NCBI RefSeq assembly: GCF_001540865.1
Contig: NC_033628.1
Coordinates: forward strand, 13,824,311-13,888,310
Direction of reading: 5' to 3'
DNA: 64,000 nt
From: Ananas comosus
Lineage: Eukaryota > Streptophyta > Magnoliopsida > Poales > Bromeliaceae
This document shows positions 57,277-64,000 of this stretch, in pieces. Numbering within the stretch: position 1 is the first letter of the stretch; every line of letters starts with the position of its first letter. The position numbers were made by a program, and so were the translations under genes. The notes beneath the pieces are model-generated. The model made no database searches. It was given only the letters and a program-made list of their open reading frames with translations, and was not told the DNA's origin.

Positions 57277-58305
57277 TTTATGGACATTATTTTGTATTTT
57301 ACGCTTTATTAATGAAATGTGTTTTTTCTGTTAATGTGATTGCGTAATTGATACTAGTAGGCACATATTCGTTAAGTCACCGGGCTCAGATCAGCCCACT
57401 CACACGGATGATCGCCCTGGCACCTAGGTGGTGAGCAGGATGAGACTAAATAATCATATTGAACTTGAGTAGTTGTAATATGATTGCTTTGTTCATATAC
57501 GTTATGAATAAAGTGTTAATGTAATTTAAAAGTCGCCTTAATTAGTTTAAGATGAGACTCTCAAGAGTCAGATATGATTTTTTGGTGAAATTTCATATCG
57601 AGCCTGTATAGTAGCCGAACCTAAGTGCTCAGGTTAGAGAGATGACTTGAGTTGTGGTGGTTAGATACCTTAGTGGTACCTAGACCAAGGTTCGTATGGC
57701 GTTCTTTCAGAGCGTGACATGTCCCATTGAGTGGGAGCTCCGCCATAGCATACATATCATACTGTATGTGCTTGTCGACCAGTTAGTAGAGTGACATAAG
57801 CTCTTCCCTCCATGTCACTGTGTGAGCACTAACCCTTTTGTGCCCTCGACTTAGAACTACGTTATGAAGTGGAGGTCAAAAGTAACTAACTTAGCGTGTA
57901 TCTCAGGGTCATGAGAAAATACGATCTCGCGGAGCACGTCTAGTAAAGTGCTTGGACCAATATGGATTAACGTGAGGGGCTGAGGAAGATGTTTCGATAA
58001 CACACCACGTAAGTCTTGTGACTCATTGCCCGGGCGGTTATCTCGGTTGTGTTACTTGAGATAATCATGAGTACGAGAAATTATGGTGGGGTCGAGCCCT
58101 GCCATTACAGGAGAGGGACTTTGTGACGCTTGATTCGGTGTGTGTTGGAACGTCTAGGGCATAGACGAATTAAGTCAGTGATGTGCTATGTTAGTTGGGT
58201 GGTGACTTAATATAGCACTCCTGCATGTGTTTCTTTCGTCAGGTCGCACGCTCCATTACCCGTATGAAGAGATGAATGAGTGAGAGAGAATTGGCCAATG
58301 TGGCC
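57277..58305 (+). other. ~1-kb non-coding part of the Copia element before the 3' LTR
   Basis: Between the RNase H stop and the polypurine tract. No open frame of note on either strand and no recognisable domain. Plant Copia elements normally have only a short gap here, so this stretch is either captured DNA or a lineage-specific 3' untranslated region. Confidence 0.6.
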
Positions 58306-58316
58306 AAGTGGGAGAT
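58306..58316 (+). promoter_or_regulatory. Polypurine tract of the Copia element
   Basis: AAGTGGGAGAT directly before the TGTAG start of the 3' LTR: the expected primer for plus-strand cDNA synthesis. Confidence 0.75.
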
Positions 58317-58891
58317 TGTAGCCATGTGGTATGTCCATATTGGCGGGTTTTAATTTAACCCGATCCACTTAGGATGTGGGTTACGACTTATCCTAATAGG
58401 TTTAGGATAATAATAAATTATATGTTTCTTATCAGTTAAGAAACATATCTACTAGAGGATATCTATCATATCCTAATTCTTATCCTAATCTCTTTGTGAG
58501 ATTCAGGATATTTAGGGGTTCCGTTATTCTATATATACGTCCCCTTGTTTCTCCCATCTGAGACGATTGATATTCGAATTAATTCAATATTCCATTATTC
58601 TCTCTCTTCTTCCTCTCTGGAATTTCCACCTACGTTCTCGGGGTTTTGGAGTGTGGACATAGAAGAGGACTCTGGTAGCCCTCTTCGATTAACATCCGTC
58701 GCATCAGATCCGCAACCGATCCGTGGCGTAAGGCGTACGCGTGGGAGAAGGCGAGAAACGTGGGAGATCCAGAAGCATCGAGACAAGGACGATCCAAGAA
58801 GGCTTGTAAAACAAATAATCCGATCCGATTCGGGTTCCCGAATACGTTGGCTATCTGGTTTGTAAGTTTCCGCTGCTTATTATTTCCAACA
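58317..58891 (+). repeat. 3' LTR of the Copia element
   Basis: 575 bp, same length and ends as the 5' LTR, followed by the GATTA target duplication (58892-58896). Carries the same TATA-like word near 58530. Confidence 0.93.
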
Positions 58892-58896
58892 GATTA

Positions 58897-60732
58897 ATTA
58901 GTAGGTACTTGGATACGCCAATTAAGTGGTTCACTGTGTGTATGTACCATGTAGTAGTCCATCCATCTACTATTGCAACCCCCTATAAATAAACTCCTTG
59001 TATCGATCGAAGAAACAAATTAAATTTCAATCAAGCAAACACTTTTGCTGTAACGACCAAATTAAATATTTTTTTCTTTCTTTTTTTTTTGTGATAACGG
59101 CTGAAATAGATGGGGCCATGAAATACAACGGTTCCGAATCTGAAAATATATAGTCGAGAAACTATTATGGTATTTGCCAAAACTATTAAGAATCAAAACC
59201 GATTTCAATATTGACAATCATACGTACTCTTACTCAATTTTCGACAAAGTATAAAAATTAGACATATGGCAAATTTTGAATCGGTGACCGACGCCATTAG
59301 ACTTGCTCTATCGTATTTCAACTATATAGAAAATAAATTTTGCGATTTTTTTACATCATTTACCTAGTGATCGAAAGAATTCAAAATCAATACTTGAAAA
59401 TAAAAATCTCACAAATCTTATAATGTAACATTAAAATTTTTTATCAGAGATATTGATTTTGTTGTAAACAGTATAAAAAATTTTTTATCAAAATTTTATC
59501 TGATTTGAATATTTATACACCATTAAACTTGTAAACGACATACATCAACTATTAAAAACTATTAATTTTAAATCCTTTTGATCATTAGGTATCAAAAATT
59601 CACAAAAAATATTTTCTAATTACTTCAAATATTGTGAATCAAGTTTAACGGAACCGATCGTCGATTTTGAAGTTTCATCATCAATGGCTTAGGTGCACCG
59701 AGATGATTTTGAAGTTTCATCTCAATTTTTCTTCTCTTTAAATTTCTTCTCAATTTCATTTCTCTCCCTCACATTAACTGTCCATCAAATTAATGAATGA
59801 TTACAAACTTAGGAATATAAAGATTATTGTGCTCCTAATAACTAATAACGCAACAGCCTTGCGCACTATCTCTCTTTCTCTCTCTCTCTATATATAAACT
59901 GATTATATAATTATTGCTGATGGCAATTATTTAAATTTGAGTTAGTTATGATAGATATTTTTTAACAAAAAATGACAGACAAATTTTGACTTTTTTAATT
60001 TATTTTTTTTTTGGTAATTTTTTTGATAAATGAACCTTTTTTTGACAGAAAATAAATTTTAATTTCTCTTTTTTCTTACGCAAAATAAATAACATCACGA
60101 AACAAGATTTAAATCTCTTTTTTTCTCAAATAGATAACCTTTCTCTTTTTTCTTAAATATTTCCATATCATTTCATATGTTTTCTTTATAATTGAATATT
60201 TCTAGATTATCTCAATATTAACCATTAATTAAGTGTTATATTAATAATTTATTGATTGCAATCGATAATCAAATTTAAATTTAATTTAAAATATATATTT
60301 AAATTTTATTCTTATTTATTTTTATAATTTTATTTTATATTAAATTCATAGTTGAAATTTAATTACACAATTTAAAATTAAATTAAATTTTGGATATCAA
60401 ACATAAATGAATAATTAAAAATTTTAATTAATATGGATCAATTAAATTTTAAATTAGAATTAAAGGTGAATTAAAATTTTAATATTCTTAGTTCAATCAC
60501 ATACCTAATTTTCGGATTCGTCAAAATTCACAAAACATATGAAAATATTCAACGTATGGATAAAAGAATTGATTATATAATTATTGCTGGCAGCAAATAT
60601 TTAAATTTGAGATCGGATGTGATAGATATTTTCTTACAAAATATGATAGTTGAATTTAACATTTTTAAATTTTAAAATTTTGTTGTAAAAAGAATTGAGG
60701 AAAGTAAATTTAAGCCAAAACAAAAAGTACAA
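58897..60732. other. AT-rich DNA with decayed MITE copy, no gene
   Basis: A diverged copy of the long-hairpin MITE is recognisable at about 59280-59690 (ACATCATTTACCTAGTGATC, then AAGTTTAACGGAACCGATCG and TTTGAAGTTTCATCATC). A block with TTGATTATATAATTATTGCT occurs at about 59908 and again at about 60569, followed in both by ATTTAAATTTGAG, showing an old duplication. No coding content. Confidence 0.55.
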
Positions 60733-60850
60733 GAAATGACCTATAAATTAGGTAGTTGGGCCGGGTAACAGCCCAAGTGTTGAGTCCAGTAGTCAATTGA
60801 TTTGGCCCGTATGGCATCGAGATTTGCTCTCACATTAGGCCGGGTTACAT
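60733..60850. repeat. ~115-bp repeat, copy 1 of 3
   Basis: Shares GACCTAT.AATTAG.TA, AGTCCAG.AGTCAAT and GGCCCGTAT with copies at 62231-62345 and 62398-62512, and is followed ~50 bp later by a gap-rich relic ending GGGCGGTGGGCG, like GGGCGGTGAGCA after the third copy. The source element is unknown. Confidence 0.65.
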
Positions 60851-61148
60851 TTTGATGTGTATTTCAAAGCCCGTTGCTGTGTCATCTGCTTTTGTCTCAA
60901 AAAATGTTTTTCCCACGACTTTTCGTCAGAAAACTTCCTTCCAAGTTATGCTTACTGGGCGGTGGGCGTAATGCTGGGATCGAGGGCCGCTGTACGTTAG
61001 ATAAATGCACCAAATCCAAAATATTCATTTTAATTTTAAAATTTTTAAATATTTGACAAATAGTTATGAATTTGAATCAGCTATTTATCTTATAATGTTT
61101 CCATTTCTATTATTAGTATATGATTTGAAAATTATATATGTATATATG

Positions 61149-62108
<960 letters not shown>

Positions 62109-62230
62109 ACAAATTTTATGATTCATTCTTAAAATATTTTATTCAAAATTCATAATTTTAAAATATTTTCTTATTTTGCAATTTAATATAAAACAGAAAG
62201 TTGCAACTTAATAAACAAACTAATCCAGAA

Positions 62231-62512
62231 AGAGACCTATCAATTAGGTACTGGGGCCTGGGAACAAGCCTAGGTATCTAGTCCAGCAGTCAATGCATTC
62301 GGCCCGTATCACATTCAGATTTGGTCCGTCATTGGGCTGGGCTTTCTTTCTTATTTTGGAATTCAAGTCAAAACAAAAAGTTGACTGATCCAAAAATGAG
62401 ACCTATCAATTTAGTACTTGGTGCCACTAAAAGCCCATGTTTTAGTCCACTAATCATTGGATTCGGCCCGTATCACATCCAGAGGTTGTCCGACATTGGG
62501 CCGGGCTATATT
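62231..62512. repeat. ~115-bp repeat, copies 2 and 3
   Basis: Two copies, 62231-62345 and 62398-62512, both with GACCTATCAAT, TCGGCCCGTATCACAT and a GGGC(T/C)GGGCT end. Spaced 167 bp apart, which suggests a larger tandem or segmental duplication now partly eroded. Confidence 0.68.
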
Positions 62513-64000
62513 TTTTTTTGGTAGTATTAACCCGTGCCTCTGAGAGTCCGGTCACCGCCAGTGCGCTCACCTCCTCCCTAGTATTATCTGTTTTGCTGCA
62601 AAACAAATTTTTGGGTGGAGTTTTCCGATAAAAACTTTGAGGTTACACTTTTGGGCGGTGAGCATACACACACACACACACATAAAATACTTTTATTCAA
62701 AGTTCATAAGTTTTAAATACTTTTCTATTTTGAATTTGAGTTTGTTGGCAAATCTATTTTTTGCCGAAAAATTATTTTAATTTTTTTATGCAAAATAAGT
62801 AATGAAATAAAATAATTCTTCTTTCTCTAAGGAATAATTTTAGAACTATTTTATATCTTTTCATTTTAAGTGAACATTTTTATATTATTTCAATATTATC
62901 TACTAATATTTAGTTGTTATATTAAATTTTTATTGATTGCAACCAATAATCAAATTTAAATATAATTTCAAATGTATATTTATTTATTAATCTTATTTGA
63001 TTTTAAACTTTTATTTCATCTTAAATTCAGAATTAAAATTTAATTATATGTTGAATATTTTTGTTTTGTTTTTTTTTTCGAATTCTAATGAATCCAAATT
63101 TAAGTATGTGTTTTAAACAAAAAGTATCAAAACTTTAAATCACATTTAATTCAAATTTTAAAAGGTAATTTACTCCTTTTTAATTAAAATTTGTTATTTG
63201 TTATTCAAATATGATATCCAAAATTAAATTTAATTCATTATTTAAAATCGAATTTTTTATAAAAAATAAAGAATTATCCAAATCTGAGTTAAAATATGAG
63301 AGATATTTTTAAAATTTTGTTGTGAACTTTTGATCGTAAACTTTTCTATAAATATGATCCAAAAATTTATGTTAATTTGAGATAACTATTAAAATAATTG
63401 TTACGTGAATTTGTACATACACTCAACTAATATATATATATGTAGAGAGAGATAGGGACAATATCTATAATATATGTTTAAATCATGAATTAAATATTTT
63501 GTCGGGATATTAAATTTGAATTAATAATTAAAAACTTTTAAGGAAAGTAGGTCAAAATTAAATTTTAAATTAAATATGAATTAAATTGTGGTATTTCTGG
63601 TTTAAAACATAAACTTAAATTTTGATTAGTTAGAATTAAAAAAATATACAAAAAAAATTAAATATATATAAAAAAATAGTAAAAATATATAATTATGATC
63701 GATAACAATCATCGAAATTTAAGTTATGATATGATAGAACTTTCCAAGTAGAATATAATAGATAAATTTATAGTTTTAAATTTAAATTTTACTGTACATT
63801 TTTTAATAACTATAATATATATATATTTTGTTGATTTANGAGAAGAAAAAAAAAAAACTTTTTTTTTTTTGTTTACAAAGTTGGCAATTTTCCACAATGT
63901 AAACTCCAGCACGTTTATACGTACTATTAATAAAATTCTCAATAAAATTTAGTTGTTTTATATATATATAATATCAATAATTTTTTACATGTCATTTTAA
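62513..64000. other. AT-rich repeat-derived DNA to window end
   Basis: A (CA)n tract lies at about 62666-62682. The remainder is very AT-rich with repeated AAATTTAA-type words and a TA microsatellite near 63430-63442. An N is at 63839. No gene or complete element could be recognised. Confidence 0.5.

Larger units (their letters stand above)
51475..58896 (+). mobile_element. Ty1/Copia LTR retrotransposon, full-ended but inactive
   Basis: Complete insertion: 5-bp target duplication GATTA (51475-51479 and 58892-58896), two 575-bp LTRs starting TGTAG and ending CAACA, a tRNA-iMet-type primer binding site, and a purine-rich tract before the 3' LTR. Domain order gag, integrase, reverse transcriptase, RNase H is that of Ty1/Copia. 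The internal region is 6262 bp, but the gag zinc knuckle and the protease are missing, and stops and frameshifts break the rest. A long 5' leader (~1.6 kb, with a GC-rich tandem repeat) and a ~1-kb non-coding 3' part are unusual. It can no longer make its own proteins. Confidence 0.93.

Overview
This window is nuclear DNA from a flowering plant. The evidence is spliced genes with GT-AG (and two GC-AG) introns, plant-specific families (a PRONE RopGEF, a YAK1-type DYRK kinase, a BAHD acyltransferase, a plastid stearoyl-ACP desaturase relic), AT-rich intergenic DNA full of TA, GA and AAT microsatellites, and plant-type Copia, LINE, SINE and MITE elements. Very GC-rich BAHD and desaturase exons next to AT-rich surroundings suggest a monocot (commelinid). 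I cannot name the species from sequence alone. There are single N bases at 1372, 30122, 32776 and 63839.

Layout. 0.9-2.5 kb: a broken stearoyl-ACP desaturase on the minus strand, with part of its last exon present twice around an N. 5.98-9.97 kb: a six-exon RING-H2 E3 ligase gene (+). 11.8-21.3 kb: a YAK1-type kinase gene (-), 17-18 exons, convergent with the RING gene. 25.9-28.8 kb: a six-exon RopGEF gene (-). 29-45 kb: no host gene that I can support, but Micron-like foldback MITEs in TA microsatellites, tRNA-derived SINEs, a LINE carrying reverse transcriptase, and small LINE 3' fragments. 46.2-49.4 kb: a two-exon BAHD acyltransferase gene (+). 51.5-58.9 kb: one complete-ended but inactive Ty1/Copia retrotransposon with 575-bp LTRs, a GATA-type 5-bp target duplication (GATTA) and a degenerate polyprotein. 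59-64 kb: very AT-rich repeat-derived DNA with two more MITEs and three copies of a ~115-bp repeat.

The host genes do not form a pathway cluster. The RING ligase, YAK1 and RopGEF are signalling genes that happen to be adjacent, and the BAHD enzyme is a specialised-metabolism gene. Exon joins were worked out by reading splice sites and phase by eye. For the RING, RopGEF, BAHD and YAK1 models the exon lengths sum to whole codons.

The most interesting items are the mobile DNA relationships: a LINE and a SINE family that seem to share a 3' tail, LINE fragments with clear 17- and 22-bp target duplications, a family of long-hairpin MITEs always bounded by TA/GA microsatellites, and a 46-bp GC-rich tandem repeat inside the Copia leader. 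I found no convincing undescribed multi-gene system.
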